A stretch of DNA of 64,000 nt, taken from positions 992,001-1,056,000 of the forward strand of contig NZ_CP059399.1 in assembly GCF_013744875.1 (NCBI RefSeq). The letters are read 5' to 3'. A program made the position numbers and the translations under genes. Shown here one piece after another: positions 1 through 8,791 of the stretch. Position 1 is the first letter of the stretch. Every line of letters starts with the position of its first letter. The stretch is from Nocardia huaxiensis. GTDB lineage: Bacteria; Actinomycetota; Actinomycetes; Mycobacteriales; Mycobacteriaceae. The notes under the pieces were generated by a model. The model was not told the origin of the DNA. It saw only the letters and a list, made by a program, of their open reading frames with translations, and ran no database searches.

Positions 1-2
1 CG

Positions 3-401
3 GGTCCGCTGGCGACCGGGGAGAACCTCTTCTCCATGCAGGACGCGCGCAATCTGATCCGCTATGGCGGTATGCGGCCGGATCGCGATTACCTGCAGTT
101 CGATCCGGTGCTGGGCTACGGGCTGGTGGAGTACCTCCGCATTCAGGACATGCTGCGGCAGCACGGCTGGTCCTCGCGGCGGTGCATACCGCACGGCGGG
201 CATCAGTTCGCGCTGCATATCGCGGCGGCGTTGCGGCTGGGCGGGAACGAGTCCTATCCGGGCGAGTTCCAGCCGACCGGCGGGTTCGCGGATGCCGCCG
301 TGATCGTGAACAGTCATCTGCGGCTGGGTTCGAGTCCGGGTATCGGGTTCGAGGACAAGGCGGAGCTCTACCGGGTTTTCCGGGCGCTGCACACTCGCTG
401 A
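3..401 (+). CDS. tarD: D-(-)-tartrate dehydratase-like enolase superfamily protein, C-terminal part
   Basis: This is the last 132 codons of a gene that begins before the window; the frame is open from base 3 and reads GPLATGENLFS before the internal ATG at 36. The GENLFS, ARNLIRYGGMRPDRDYLQFD and CIPHGGHQ segments match, from memory, D-tartrate dehydratases of the mandelate racemase/enolase superfamily, which dehydrate tartrate to oxaloacetate by Mg-dependent proton abstraction. The His in GGHQ is expected to be the catalytic acid/base. The C-terminal GIGFEDKAELYRVFR is also typical. The metal-binding residues lie upstream, outside the window, so exact substrate specificity cannot be judged. 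The N-terminus and promoter are not visible. Confidence 0.82.
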   Translation, partial: GPLATGENLFSMQDARNLIRYGGMRPDRDYLQFDPVLGYGLVEYLRIQDMLRQHGWSSRRCIPHGGHQFALHIAAALRLGGNESYPGEFQPTGGFADAAVIVNSHLRLGSSPGIGFEDKAELYRVFRALHTR

Positions 402-522
402 GCAGGTGTCCGATCGTCCCCGGCCCGGGTGGCCGGGGACGATTTGGTGTGTCCCGCGTCATAGCGCTTTCCTACCAGGGGAGGATTGTCTGCAACCTGC
501 GGTCACAGTTAGCCTGAGTCGG

Positions 523-538
523 TAAACCGATCGGTCTA
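523..538. promoter_or_regulatory. TetR-type operator palindrome upstream of the MFS exporter
   Basis: ACCGATCGGT (526-535) is a perfect 10-bp palindrome, and the 16-bp frame 523-538 matches its own reverse complement at 14 of 16 positions. It resembles the TAGACCGATCGGTCTA form seen at operators of TetR repressors of drug pumps. It lies 16 bp before the exporter start and probably overlaps the core promoter. No TetR gene is adjacent inside the window. Confidence 0.5.
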
Positions 539-553
539 GTTGGGAGGTGTCGG

Positions 554-2164
554 ATGACGGTGTCAATGGCGAGCCGGAGTTCCGGACGAACCGTGGCGGG
601 CTTGAGCAAGCAGGGGCGGATCGCCGCGCTGATTGCCATCTGCCTCGCGGAACTGCTTGTAGTGCTGGACAACACGCTCGTGAACGTGGCGCTGCCATCC
701 ATGGCGGTGCAGCTGCAGGCCGATATGAGCGGCCTGCAGTGGATCGTCGACGCCTTCACCCTGGCGTTCTCCGGACTCCTGCTGGCCATGGGCCACCTCG
801 GGGACCGGTACGGGCGGCGCAAATTCATGATCATCGGCCTGGCCGGCGTGGCGGTCATGTCGCTGGCGGGGGCGCTGTCCTCCGGACTCGGTCAGGTCAT
901 CGCGGCACGGGCGGGCATGGGCGTGTTCGCCGCCGTGGTCTTCCCGGCCACCCTCGCCCTGCTGACGAACATCTTCACCGAGGCGCGGGAGCGGGCCGCC
1001 GCCATCGCGCTGTGGACCGCCATGGCCGGCATCGCGATCGCCGTCGGGCCGACCGTCGGCGGCTGGCTGCTGCAGTACTTCTCGTGGCATTCGGTGTTCT
1101 GGATCAATGTTCCGGTGGCGCTCGTCGCCATCGCGGCGGTGCTGGCCACCACGCCGGAATCCCGTGCGGAGCATGTGGATCGGCTGGACCGGGTCGGCAT
1201 CGTGCTGTCGCTGGCGGGCATCACCACACTGGTGTGGTCGATCATCGAAGCGCCCAAGCACGGCTGGCTGGCCACCCAGAGCCTGATCGGCTACCTGCTG
1301 TCGGCGGTCCTGCTGGCGGCCTTCGTGGCGTGGGAACTGCGCGTGAAAACGCCTGTGCTGAACATGAATCTGTTCCGCATCCGCCGATTCGCGGTGCCCG
1401 CCCTGGCAATCACCGTGTCGTACTTCTGCGCCTTCGGATTCCTGTTCCTCATCACCCAGTACTTCCAGGGCGTGAAGGAGCTGACCCCGCTCCAATTCGG
1501 CATCCACTCATTGCCTTTCGCGGTGGCGGTGGGTGTCGGCGCACCGCTGGCGACGCTGCTGGCGCAGCGGGTGGGGACGACGGTGATGATCGTGTCCGGC
1601 ATGCTCATCCTGGCGGTGGCCATGTACATCGCGGGGCAGACCACGGTCGAGACGCCCTACCTCGGCCCGGTCGTGATCTCCATGGTGCTCATGGGTTTCG
1701 GCTTCGCGGTCGTGCAGGGTCCGGCGACCGAATCCATCATGGGCTCAGTGCCTTTGGAGGAGGCGGGTGCGGGCTCGGCGGTCAACGACACCACCCGCGA
1801 GGTCGGCGGCGCGCTCGGCGTGGCACTGCTGGGCTCCATCATGACCTCGATCTACGCCGATCGGGTCAGCGGCCGCATCGCGGGGATTCCGAACCAGATC
1901 ATGAACGACCAGCAGAAGGAATTGGCGAGCAATACGCCGATCAGCGTGCTGGAGATCGTGAAGGCGCCGGTGAATCCGCTGCTGGCGCAGGCGAAGACGG
2001 ACCTCATTTACGCCATGAAGGTCGCGGCCATGGAGGGCGCTCAGGCGGCTTCCCATGTGGCGGTGGGCACTTTGCTGGTGGCGGCGCTCGTCGTGGCCGT
2101 GAGCCTGCCCTGGAAGCCCGAACGCAACCGTTCCATCCTGCTGTCCTGGCGCGACAAGGACTGA
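554..2164 (+). CDS. MFS drug exporter, DHA2 (EmrB/QacA) family, 14 TM
   Basis: This 536-residue protein is a proton-coupled multidrug exporter of the inner membrane. The conserved LDNTLVNVALPSM segment (residues 38-50) in TM1, motif A MGHLGDRYGRRK (79-90) and the AVGPTVGGWLL antiporter motif C in TM5 identify the DHA2 family, whose members have 14 membrane segments; length and hydrophobicity fit. The ATG at 554 is supported by GGGAGG six bases upstream. A perfect palindrome sits just before the gene, so repression by a TetR protein relieved by the transported compound is likely. A strong hairpin follows the stop, so the gene looks monocistronic. Substrate is unknown. Confidence 0.9.
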   Translation: MTVSMASRSSGRTVAGLSKQGRIAALIAICLAELLVVLDNTLVNVALPSMAVQLQADMSGLQWIVDAFTLAFSGLLLAMGHLGDRYGRRKFMIIGLAGVAVMSLAGALSSGLGQVIAARAGMGVFAAVVFPATLALLTNIFTEARERAAAIALWTAMAGIAIAVGPTVGGWLLQYFSWHSVFWINVPVALVAIAAVLATTPESRAEHVDRLDRVGIVLSLAGITTLVWSIIEAPKHGWLATQSLIGYLLSAVLLAAFVAWELRVKTPVLNMNLFRIRRFAVPALAITVSYFCAFGFLFLITQYFQGVKELTPLQFGIHSLPFAVAVGVGAPLATLLAQRVGTTVMIVSGMLILAVAMYIAGQTTVETPYLGPVVISMVLMGFGFAVVQGPATESIMGSVPLEEAGAGSAVNDTTREVGGALGVALLGSIMTSIYADRVSGRIAGIPNQIMNDQQKELASNTPISVLEIVKAPVNPLLAQAKTDLIYAMKVAAMEGAQAASHVAVGTLLVAALVVAVSLPWKPERNRSILLSWRDKD

Positions 2165-2187
2165 GCCGGCCCACGGACATGAAAAGG

Positions 2188-2220
2188 ATTCGGCCCCCGC
2201 ACCGAGTGCGGGGGCCGAAT
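2188..2220. terminator. bidirectional terminator hairpin
   Basis: A perfect 15-bp stem (2188-2202 with 2206-2220) closes a 3-base loop, between the exporter and the convergent phoU gene. GC-rich hairpins without a long U tract are the usual terminator form in this group. Confidence 0.75.
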
Positions 2221-2261
2221 GCGTCCAAGGGGCTATGGGGCGAGGTCCCATGCGGCTCTTG

Positions 2262-2284
2262 GGGTTTCAGGGGTGAAACCCCTG
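2262..2284. repeat. palindromic GGGTTTCA/TGAAACCC element
   Basis: GGGTTTCA (2262-2269) and TGAAACCC (2274-2281) form an inverted repeat with an overlapping alternative stem, 17 bases past the phoU stop. It appears to be a diverged relative of the elements at 6821 and 61091, which also lie 3' of leftward genes. Confidence 0.45.
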
Positions 2285-2300
2285 ACGGGCTTCTGGAGAG

Positions 2301-2972
2301 TCAGATGGACTCTTTCTCGGAGTCCGGGTCCGGGGGCAGCACGCCGGTGACGAGGAAGACGACGCGGCGGCCGATCTCCACCGCGTGATCGGCGAACCGC
2401 TCGTAGTAGCGGCCCAGCAGCGCCACGTCGACGGCCGACGGCACGCCGTGCTGCCAGTCCCGGTCCATGATGAGCGTGAACAGATGCTTGCGCAGGTCGT
2501 CCATCGCCTCGTCGTCGTCATTGAGCTTGGCGGCGCGCTCGGGATCCCGGGTCTCCAGGACCTCCTTGGCGGCCGCGCCCATCTTGACCGCGATGCGGCC
2601 CATCTCGGCGAAGTAGCTGTTGACGGCCTCCGGGACGGCGTGCGCCGGGAAGCGGCGGCGGGTCATCTTGGCGACGTGCAGGGCCAGCACACCCATCCGG
2701 TTCACGTCGGACACGATCTGGATGGCGCTGACCACCTGCCGCAGATCGCCGGCGACCGGGGCCTGCAGCGCCAGCAGTGCGAACGCCTTCTCCTCGGCGA
2801 GCTGGATCATTTCCGCGATCCGGTCGTACTCGGTGATCACCTGCTCCGCGAGCTCGAGGTCGGCGTTCAGCAGCGAGTTGGTTGCCCGCTCCATCGCCGA
2901 CCCGGCGAGCCCGGCCATGCCACCGAGCAGGTCGGCGAGCTCGGCCATTTGTTCGTTGTAGATGACACGCAT
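2301..2972 (-). CDS. phoU: phosphate signalling complex protein PhoU
   Basis: This 223-residue all-helical protein has two PhoU repeats (about residues 15-105 and 118-210), the usual length for the family. The opening [19 protein letters not shown] and the acidic metal-binding helices ([39 protein letters not shown]) are characteristic. PhoU couples the PstSCAB phosphate transporter to the PhoR/SenX3-type sensor kinase and keeps the Pho regulon off when phosphate is plentiful. No pst or two-component genes are adjacent, which is common in mycolic actinobacteria. It is transcribed leftward, downstream of and in the same direction as the LCP gene but 88 bp away. Confidence 0.95.
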   Translation of the reverse strand: MRVIYNEQMAELADLLGGMAGLAGSAMERATNSLLNADLELAEQVITEYDRIAEMIQLAEEKAFALLALQAPVAGDLRQVVSAIQIVSDVNRMGVLALHVAKMTRRRFPAHAVPEAVNSYFAEMGRIAVKMGAAAKEVLETRDPERAAKLNDDDEAMDDLRKHLFTLIMDRDWQHGVPSAVDVALLGRYYERFADHAVEIGRRVVFLVTGVLPPDPDSEKESI

Positions 2973-3060
2973 GAGTCAAGACATTAGTAGTAGCTGCTGA
3001 CCAAGTCACCAACGGCAGGTAAAACCTGAGTGCTGGTATGTCCCGGCTGCTCCGCAGCGC

Positions 3061-5316
3061 CTACTTGCAGGTGTCGTCGGCGGCGTTCACGTGTTCCAGG
3101 TCGGAGGGCAGTGTGACCGGCGCCGCACTGACCGAGTCGGTCGGCGCGTCGGGCAGGGTCGAACCGAAAGCCGTGGGCGCCTTGATCGTTCCGGCGAAGT
3201 CGCTGCCGATCACCACCTCCACGATGCTGCCCATGCCGCTGGTGGCCTCCAGGGTCGAGCCCGGGATGGCGCTGGCGACGGTGGCCGCCGCGGCTTCCTG
3301 TCCGGCGGAGTAGCGGACCTTGGTCTTGGTGGAGGTGCCTTCGGCGTAGTTGCCGGTGCTGTAGATCTGGAAGCCCTGATTGGAGAGCTTGGTCGCGGTG
3401 GTGGAGGCCACGCCGCCAATGCCGGAACCATTGGAGACCTGCAGCGACACCGTGCTCGGGTCGACGGCCAGCAGTTTGGGTTTGCTGGTCGGCGCGGCGC
3501 TGGTGGTCTCTTCGGGGTCGTCCTGCTTCTTCTCGCCGGGCAGCGGCTGGTCGTCGATGATGGCGCGGAAGATGGCCTTGATATCGGATTCGCGCGGAAT
3601 CTCGTTGCCGTAGGACGTGGTTCCCGCGGTGGGCACGGTCAGGAAGGTGATGGCGCCGGCGTCCACCTTCTTCAGCGACTGGCCGAGCATGAGCAGGTCC
3701 TTCACGTTCACGTTGTCCATGAAGGTGTGCTTGGTGAAGGCGTCGATGAAGCCGTTGAGCTTGCCCGGGTCGAACAGCACCCGGCTGGAGAGCGCGCTGC
3801 GCAGCAGTGAGGACAGGAAGCGCTGCTGCCGGTTGATGCGGTCGTAGTCGCTGCGTTCCTCGCCGACGACGTGGCGGGCGCGCACGTAGTCGAGGGCGGT
3901 CGCGCCGCTGACCATCTGCTTGCCCGGGTTGGTGAGGATGGTGCCGAGGGTGTCGTCGACGAGCGGTTTGGCGCTGCACACCTCGACGCCGCCGATGGTG
4001 TCGACCATGGTCTCGAAACCGGCGAAGTCGATGCCGACGAAGTGGTTGATCTTGAGGCCGGACATGCGCTGGATGACATTGGTCAGGCATTTGGGCCCGC
4101 CGAGCGCGTAGACGGCATTGAGTTTGTCGCCGGGGGCCGACGAGAAGCTCTCGCCGGTGTACTTGCCCTTGTCGTTGTCCCAGCCTTCGCAGACGGGCCG
4201 GGTGACGTCGAGGTCGCGCGGGAAGGACACGGCCACCACGCGGTCGCGGCTCTTGGGGATGTTGACCAGCATGACGGTGTCGGCGCGCGCGCCCTCGGCG
4301 TCCTCGGTGGTGCCCGCGCCGAGGCTGGAGTTCACGCCCGCGCGGGTGTCGGTGCCGATGATGAGGAAGTTCTCGTCGCCGTACTGGGCGTCGGCGTCGA
4401 CGATGTCGGGGGAGTCCTGCTGCAGCGCGCTGATGTTGTTGAAGTTGTTGTCCTTGGCCTTCAGGTAGCTCCAGCCGCCGCCGGTGATCAGGATGGCGAT
4501 CACCGAGAAGACGATGGCGCTGCTGCGTGCGGCGAGCTTCATGCGCTTGTTGCGGCGCTTGCGTCCGGCGGCCAAGCGGGACAACGGCTTTGCGCCGACG
4601 GCGGCGGGCAGCGCGGTGGTCGGATAGTCGGCGGGCGAGGACACCGGCGCCGGCGCCGGAGCCTTGGCGCGTTCGCGCGGGGCCTCGGGGGCGACCACGG
4701 GTAGTTCCTCGGTGACCGGATCGGCCGGGGCCGCCGGATGCTGAGAACCGTTGGTGGCGGCCGGTTCCGGCGCGGGCGTGCGCCGCGCACCGTTGACGGC
4801 GGCCGGGTCGGCCGGGACGGTGCGCCGCGAACCCGTGGTGTGCACCGGGTCGGCGGGGACGGTGCGGCGGGATCCCGTGGTGTGCACCGGGTCCGCGGGG
4901 ACGGTGCGTCGCGAGCCGGTGGTGTGCACCGCGTCGCCGTTGGGGGCGCGGCGAGAACCGTTGGCGGCGGGCTGTTCCGGGGGTGCCGCGCGACGGGCGC
5001 CGGTTTCCGGCCAGCCGGCGGAGTTGCCGGGGGCGGGGCGGTGGGTGCGGCCGGAGCCGGTGGCCTCGTAGTCGTCGGGGGCCGCGGTGGCCTCGTCGTG
5101 GTCGTCGGCGCGGCGCCGGCGGCGGGTCTTGCGTTCGCTGTCGACGCGTTCGACCAAGTCCTGCACCGAGATCGGGGCCGAGCCGGGGGCGGCGCTGTCC
5201 GTGTGGCGGCTGCGCCGGCCCGTGCGGGATTGAGTTTCGTCGTCCGCGGGGTAGCGCTCCCACGGGGCGAGACCTCCGGGCCGTGGCGTACGCCCGTACC
5301 GATCGTCACCCACCAA
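3061..5316 (-). CDS. LCP (LytR-CpsA-Psr) family protein with LytR_C domain
   Basis: This 751-residue type II membrane protein is a probable phosphotransferase that attaches arabinogalactan or another glycopolymer to peptidoglycan. About 260 cytoplasmic residues are disordered, rich in Pro, Ala and Arg, and contain three 14-residue repeats. A single TM segment follows at about 264-285. The LCP catalytic domain comes next (about 320-530): FLIIGTDTRAG, DTVMLVNI, VSFPRDLDV, LDYVRARH and DYDRINRQQRFL carry the conserved Asp/Arg residues that bind Mg and polyprenyl pyrophosphate. A LytR_C domain (about 620-710; VSNGSGIGGVASTTATKL) and a short tail ending DDTCK close the protein. The cytoplasmic tail is longer than in most LCP proteins. 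Confidence 0.93.
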   Translation of the reverse strand: MVGDDRYGRTPRPGGLAPWERYPADDETQSRTGRRSRHTDSAAPGSAPISVQDLVERVDSERKTRRRRRADDHDEATAAPDDYEATGSGRTHRPAPGNSAGWPETGARRAAPPEQPAANGSRRAPNGDAVHTTGSRRTVPADPVHTTGSRRTVPADPVHTTGSRRTVPADPAAVNGARRTPAPEPAATNGSQHPAAPADPVTEELPVVAPEAPRERAKAPAPAPVSSPADYPTTALPAAVGAKPLSRLAAGRKRRNKRMKLAARSSAIVFSVIAILITGGGWSYLKAKDNNFNNISALQQDSPDIVDADAQYGDENFLIIGTDTRAGVNSSLGAGTTEDAEGARADTVMLVNIPKSRDRVVAVSFPRDLDVTRPVCEGWDNDKGKYTGESFSSAPGDKLNAVYALGGPKCLTNVIQRMSGLKINHFVGIDFAGFETMVDTIGGVEVCSAKPLVDDTLGTILTNPGKQMVSGATALDYVRARHVVGEERSDYDRINRQQRFLSSLLRSALSSRVLFDPGKLNGFIDAFTKHTFMDNVNVKDLLMLGQSLKKVDAGAITFLTVPTAGTTSYGNEIPRESDIKAIFRAIIDDQPLPGEKKQDDPEETTSAAPTSKPKLLAVDPSTVSLQVSNGSGIGGVASTTATKLSNQGFQIYSTGNYAEGTSTKTKVRYSAGQEAAAATVASAIPGSTLEATSGMGSIVEVVIGSDFAGTIKAPTAFGSTLPDAPTDSVSAAPVTLPSDLEHVNAADDTCK
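4801..4926 (-). repeat. three 42-bp in-frame coding repeats
   Basis: Residues 131-172 of the LCP protein are three near-identical copies of the 14-residue unit HTTGSRRTVPADPV. The DNA copies differ at a few third positions, so the array is not brand new but could still vary in copy number. Degenerate NGSRRAP and NGARRTP units flank it. Confidence 0.85.
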
Positions 5317-5551
5317 CGAACCTCACTTTGCTATTCGATGCCGACCGCCATGATAACGATTCCGCCACGATGGACCACTCGAACCGAAATCGGTTCGCGC
5401 GCCCGCCCTGAAGATTCTGATCCGAACTGGGACTTCAGCGGGTGAGCGGAAGCCGATTTGTGGATTGCATCTCGATGTCGAACTCGCGACGCGCACGCTC
5501 GTTTATTCGAACAAATGTGCGGTCGGGTCGAATTCGATTCGGTCGCAGCGG

Positions 5552-6703
5552 TTATCCGCCGCTGTGCATGACGTCGGCCGCCGCGGGCACGGTGTCGTCT
5601 TCCGGATCGTCCAGCCAGCCGTCCGGCAGAGCCACCTTGACCTGCGGCGATCCCTGTCTGCCGCGCGGTCCGGTGGCCTCGTCCACGGGGAACGGAATGC
5701 TCGGATCGAGTTGCCCGACAAGGTCTTCGATTTCGGTCAGGCTGGAGACGGTGGCGAATTTTCGCCGCAGTTCCGAACCGATCGGGAAGCCCATGTAGTA
5801 CCAGGCCATGTGCTTGCGAATATCGCGCATGGCTTTGTCCTCGCCGTCGTGCTCGACGAGCAGTGCGGCATGCCGGATGAGGATTTCGCCGACGCGGCCC
5901 AGGGTGGGTCCCTCGGGAATGGGTTCGCCGCGCAGTGCGGCGGACAGTTCCGCGAACAGCCACGGCCGGCCGAGGCAGCCGCGTCCGACGACGACTCCGT
6001 CGCAACCGGTTTCGGCCATCATGCGCAGCCCGTCCTGGGCGGTGAAGATATCGCCGTTGCCGAGCACCGGAATGGTGGTGACGGCTTCCTTGAGCCGCGC
6101 GATGTGACTCCAGTCGGCCTGGCCCGAGTACAGCTGGGCGGCGGTACGGGCGTGCAGCGCGACTCCGGCCGCGCCCTCGGCCTCGGCGATGCGCCCGGTG
6201 TCGAGGTAGGTGTGGTGGTCGTCGTCGATGCCGATGCGGAATTTGAAGGTGACCGGGACATCCCCGGCGGCCTTCACCATCTCCTGCACGATGTTCGCGA
6301 ACAACCGCCGCTTGTACGGCAGCGCGGACCCGCCGCCGAGTCGCGTCACCTTCTTGACCGGGCAGCCGAGATTCATGTCGATGTGGTCGGCCCAGCCCTC
6401 GCCGACGACGATCCGCACGGCCTCGCCCAGCGTCTTCGGATCGACCCCGTACAGCTGCATGGACCGCGGGCTCTCGTCGGGCCCGAACGACATCATGTGC
6501 AGCGTCTTCTCATTGCGCTCCACCACGGCGCGCGCGGTGATCATCTCGCACACGTACAGCGAAGTGGCGCTGCCGAATTCCCGGCACAGCGTCCGGAAGG
6601 CCACATTGGTGATGCCCGCCATCGGAGCCAGCACAACCGGCGGATCGACCTGGTAGGGGCCGATCCGCAGCGCGGTCTTCGGGGCTTCGAGCGACACGGT
6701 CAC
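5552..6703 (-). CDS. dusB: tRNA-dihydrouridine synthase, DusB family
   Basis: This FMN-dependent TIM-barrel enzyme reduces uridine to dihydrouridine in the tRNA D-loop. LAPMAGITNVAFRTLCREFG (FMN pocket), the NLGCPVKKV loop with its catalytic Cys, GGSALPYK, FKFRIGIDDDHHTYLD, LHARTAAQLYSGQADWSHI and NGDIF are all family signatures, and length (383 residues from the GTG at 6703) is normal. The open frame extends to a TTG at 6727; the GTG at 6703 is preferred because GAGAG lies upstream, but neither start has a strong ribosome-binding site. The 235 bp between this gene and the LCP start contain no convincing feature. Confidence 0.94.
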   Translation of the reverse strand: MTVSLEAPKTALRIGPYQVDPPVVLAPMAGITNVAFRTLCREFGSATSLYVCEMITARAVVERNEKTLHMMSFGPDESPRSMQLYGVDPKTLGEAVRIVVGEGWADHIDMNLGCPVKKVTRLGGGSALPYKRRLFANIVQEMVKAAGDVPVTFKFRIGIDDDHHTYLDTGRIAEAEGAAGVALHARTAAQLYSGQADWSHIARLKEAVTTIPVLGNGDIFTAQDGLRMMAETGCDGVVVGRGCLGRPWLFAELSAALRGEPIPEGPTLGRVGEILIRHAALLVEHDGEDKAMRDIRKHMAWYYMGFPIGSELRRKFATVSSLTEIEDLVGQLDPSIPFPVDEATGPRGRQGSPQVKVALPDGWLDDPEDDTVPAAADVMHSGG

Positions 6704-6779
6704 GAGGTCAAGTCTCTCATCCGGCAACCAGTGGCCCGGACCACATCCCCGGGTTTGTGCACCCGGTCACCATGGAGAG

Positions 6780-6810
6780 CGGCCCCCGTGACCGATGGTC
6801 ACGGGGGCCG
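6780..6810. terminator. terminator hairpin
   Basis: CGGCCCCCGTGACC (6780-6793) pairs perfectly with 6797-6810 around a 3-base loop. It probably ends the leftward desaturase transcript before the dusB promoter. Confidence 0.7.
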
Positions 6811-6820
6811 CCAGGTTCCT

Positions 6821-6845
6821 GGGGGTTCGGGGGCGAAGCCCCCTG
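6821..6845 (+). repeat. GGGGGTTCGGGGGCGAAGCCCCCTG dispersed element, copy 1
   Basis: The 25-bp element contains the inverted repeat GGGGGC/GCCCCC with a GAA loop. The reverse complement, with one G fewer, occurs at 61091-61114. Both copies lie just downstream of leftward genes. Confidence 0.6.
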
Positions 6846-6864
6846 CGGGTCCCGGGGGTGGGTG

Positions 6865-7830
6865 CTACGCGTTGGCGAGCTCTTTTTCGCGCTTGGCGGC
6901 CTCGCGGGCCAGCATGCGGTCGCGCTGTTCCTCGAACTTCACGACGTCCTTGGACAGCTTCTCGAGGAAATTGCCCAGGCGCTCGCGGGTCTCCTCACCG
7001 CGGGCGGTGAAGTCGTCGCGCTCGAAGATCTTCCACTTCTTGAGCACCGGGTTGACGACCTCTTCCAGGTGCTGGCGTAGGTCGTAGATGCCGTGCTTGG
7101 CCATGAGCACGCCATTGCGCCGGAAGTTGGGCATGCCCGCGCCCGGCATCTGGAAGTTCTCCAGAATGAGGGTGATGGCGTCCAGCGCCTGGTCGGGTGA
7201 GAGGTCCAGGGCCGCGCCGCACATGTTCCGGTAGAAGATCATGTGCAGGTTCTCGTCGGCGGCGATGCGCTGCAGCATGCGGTCGGCGATGGGGTCGTCG
7301 CAGACCTTGCCGGTGTTGCGGTGGCTGACGCGGGTGGCCAGCTCCTGGAAGGTGACGTAGGCGACCGAGTGCAGGAAGCCGGCCTCGAGTTCGTCGGTGG
7401 GAGAAGCGAATCCGTTGGTCATGTGGATCATGCGCGCCTGTTCGAGGGCGACCGGATCCACGCCGCGGGTGACGACGAGGTAGTCGCGCATGACGATGCC
7501 GTGCCGGTTCTCCTCGGCGGTCCAGCGACCGACCCAGGTGCCCCAGGCGCCGTCCTGGGAGAAGTTCTCGGCGATCTCGCGGTGGTAGGAGGGCAGATTG
7601 TCCTCGGTGAGCAGGTTGGTGATCATGGCCGCCTTGGCCAGTTCACTCAGTTTCGACTGCGAGGGGTCCCAGTCGATGCCGCCCATGGCGGCGAAGTTGC
7701 GGCCCTCGTCCCACGGCACGTAGTCGTGCGGGTGCCATTCCTTGGCCAGTGACAGGTGGCGGTTGACGTTCTCCTCGGCAACCGGCTCCAACTCCGTCAG
7801 TAGTTCGAGTTGAGTCAGATCCCTTGCCAT
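6865..7830 (-). CDS. acyl-[ACP] desaturase, soluble di-iron (DesA type)
   Basis: This 321-residue protein is a ferritin-fold di-iron enzyme that introduces a double bond into acyl-ACP and supplies oleate-type or meromycolate precursors. The iron ligands lie in EDNLPSYH (residues 76-83), EENRHG (106-111), the FQELATRVSH helix (about 161-170) and DENLHMIF (192-199), giving the paired ExxH pattern. From memory, sequence and order resemble mycobacterial DesA1 and DesA2, with a shorter middle loop and tail. The ATG at 7830 is chosen over an upstream in-frame codon at 7890 because GAAGGG precedes it and family N-termini begin LTQLELLTELEP. The first iron ligand is expected in the ELEPVAEENVNRHL helix. 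It is probably cytosolic and monocistronic. Confidence 0.93.
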   Translation of the reverse strand: MARDLTQLELLTELEPVAEENVNRHLSLAKEWHPHDYVPWDEGRNFAAMGGIDWDPSQSKLSELAKAAMITNLLTEDNLPSYHREIAENFSQDGAWGTWVGRWTAEENRHGIVMRDYLVVTRGVDPVALEQARMIHMTNGFASPTDELEAGFLHSVAYVTFQELATRVSHRNTGKVCDDPIADRMLQRIAADENLHMIFYRNMCGAALDLSPDQALDAITLILENFQMPGAGMPNFRRNGVLMAKHGIYDLRQHLEEVVNPVLKKWKIFERDDFTARGEETRERLGNFLEKLSKDVVKFEEQRDRMLAREAAKREKELANA

Positions 7831-7988
7831 ACATACGCCCTTCGTGTGTTGCGAACTCTGTGTCCCTCGCTGGCCTGCCGCCGCGCCCATACCTTACGAC
7901 ACCGTAGGGTGATGTGAAACTCATGCGGTCCCCATTGCGGCGCCAGTGAGCGATGTCATATGGCGGCGGCTTCGCTGCCGAACGACGA

Positions 7989-8022
7989 CGGCCCGCAGCG
8001 ATGTCTCTATCGCTGCGGGCCG
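7989..8022. terminator. terminator hairpin
   Basis: A perfect 14-bp stem (7989-8002 with 8009-8022) with a 6-base loop sits 36 bases past the DUF937 stop on the leftward strand. Confidence 0.75.
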
Positions 8023-8058
8023 TTGATCGTTAGCCGCACACCGGATTTCGGTGCACCA

Positions 8059-8658
8059 TCACTTCTTGCCGCCGAGCAGCCCACCCAGCACATTGCCGAG
8101 TACGCCGCCGGCGTTCTGTCCTACTGCCTTGCCCAGCACATCGGCGAGACCGCCACCGCCCTTGTTACCACCGGTGGCGCCGCTGAGCAGTCCGCCGAGA
8201 ATGTCGCCGAGACCGCCGCTGCTCGCCGCTTGGGTGCCACCGCCGGCGGCGGCGCCGCCACCGAGGGCCTTCTTGCCGAGGTAGGCGAGCACGATCGGGG
8301 CGAGCATGGGCAACAGCTTGGCCATCAGATCCTGGGCATTGCCGCCGCCGACATTGCCGAGCGCGCTGATGACGGTGTTCTTCTCGGCGCCGAAGGTCTG
8401 ATCGACGATCTGGCTGCCCGCGGCGGTGTCCACCTGTTCTATATCGACGCCGCCGTCGAGGAGGGTGGCCGGCTGATTGGCCACTTCGCCTTCCAGATTC
8501 AGCCCGACATCGGGGTTGCCGGCCTGTGCCTGGAAACCGCCGAGCAGAACCGGAATGGCCGCATTGATCGCGGTGGTCGCGGTTGCTTCGTCAACTCCGA
8601 GCTTGTTGGCGATCTGTGCGACCGGCACGTTGGAGAGCAGGTCATCGAAGGAAGTCAT
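8059..8658 (-). CDS. DUF937 domain protein
   Basis: This 199-residue protein begins with the DUF937 helical repeat (MTSFDDLLSNVPVAQIANKLGVDEATATTAINAAIPVLLGG, about residues 1-40). A second helical block follows (TVISALGNVGGGNAQDLMAKLLPMLAPIVLAYLGKKAL). The tail is Gly-rich and low-complexity, made of GGLGDILGGLLSG-like repeats and ending GGLLGGKK. DUF937 proteins have no established biochemical role; some members carry a YidB-like fold. No signal peptide or clear membrane span is seen. It is flanked by terminators on both sides and has no operon partner. Confidence 0.85.
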   Translation of the reverse strand: MTSFDDLLSNVPVAQIANKLGVDEATATTAINAAIPVLLGGFQAQAGNPDVGLNLEGEVANQPATLLDGGVDIEQVDTAAGSQIVDQTFGAEKNTVISALGNVGGGNAQDLMAKLLPMLAPIVLAYLGKKALGGGAAAGGGTQAASSGGLGDILGGLLSGATGGNKGGGGLADVLGKAVGQNAGGVLGNVLGGLLGGKK

Positions 8659-8751
8659 GAACTCCGCCTGAGGTGAGGGGATCCCGGAAAAGCCCTAACG
8701 AAGCCACGGTAGGGGAAAACCGGACAGATTGCCACAGATTCGCGGATGTGG

Positions 8752-8784
8752 CGAGGGGCCCGGATGTAGCATCCGGGCCCCTCG
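8752..8784 (-). terminator. terminator of tRNA-Lys
   Basis: CGAGGGGCCCGGATG (8752-8766) and CATCCGGGCCCCTCG (8770-8784) form a perfect 15-bp stem with a 3-base loop, eight bases past the tRNA 3' end on the minus strand. Confidence 0.8.
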
Positions 8785-8791
8785 GCGTGTG

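Noticed and set aside
547..2388. 613-codon plus-strand frame over the MFS gene
   Set aside because: It is a shadow frame of the exporter; Gly/Arg/His-rich translation without domain content.
2984..5263. 759-codon minus-strand frame over the LCP gene
   Set aside because: Translation is Arg/Pro/His-rich and has no structure; the overlapping frame encodes intact LCP motifs.
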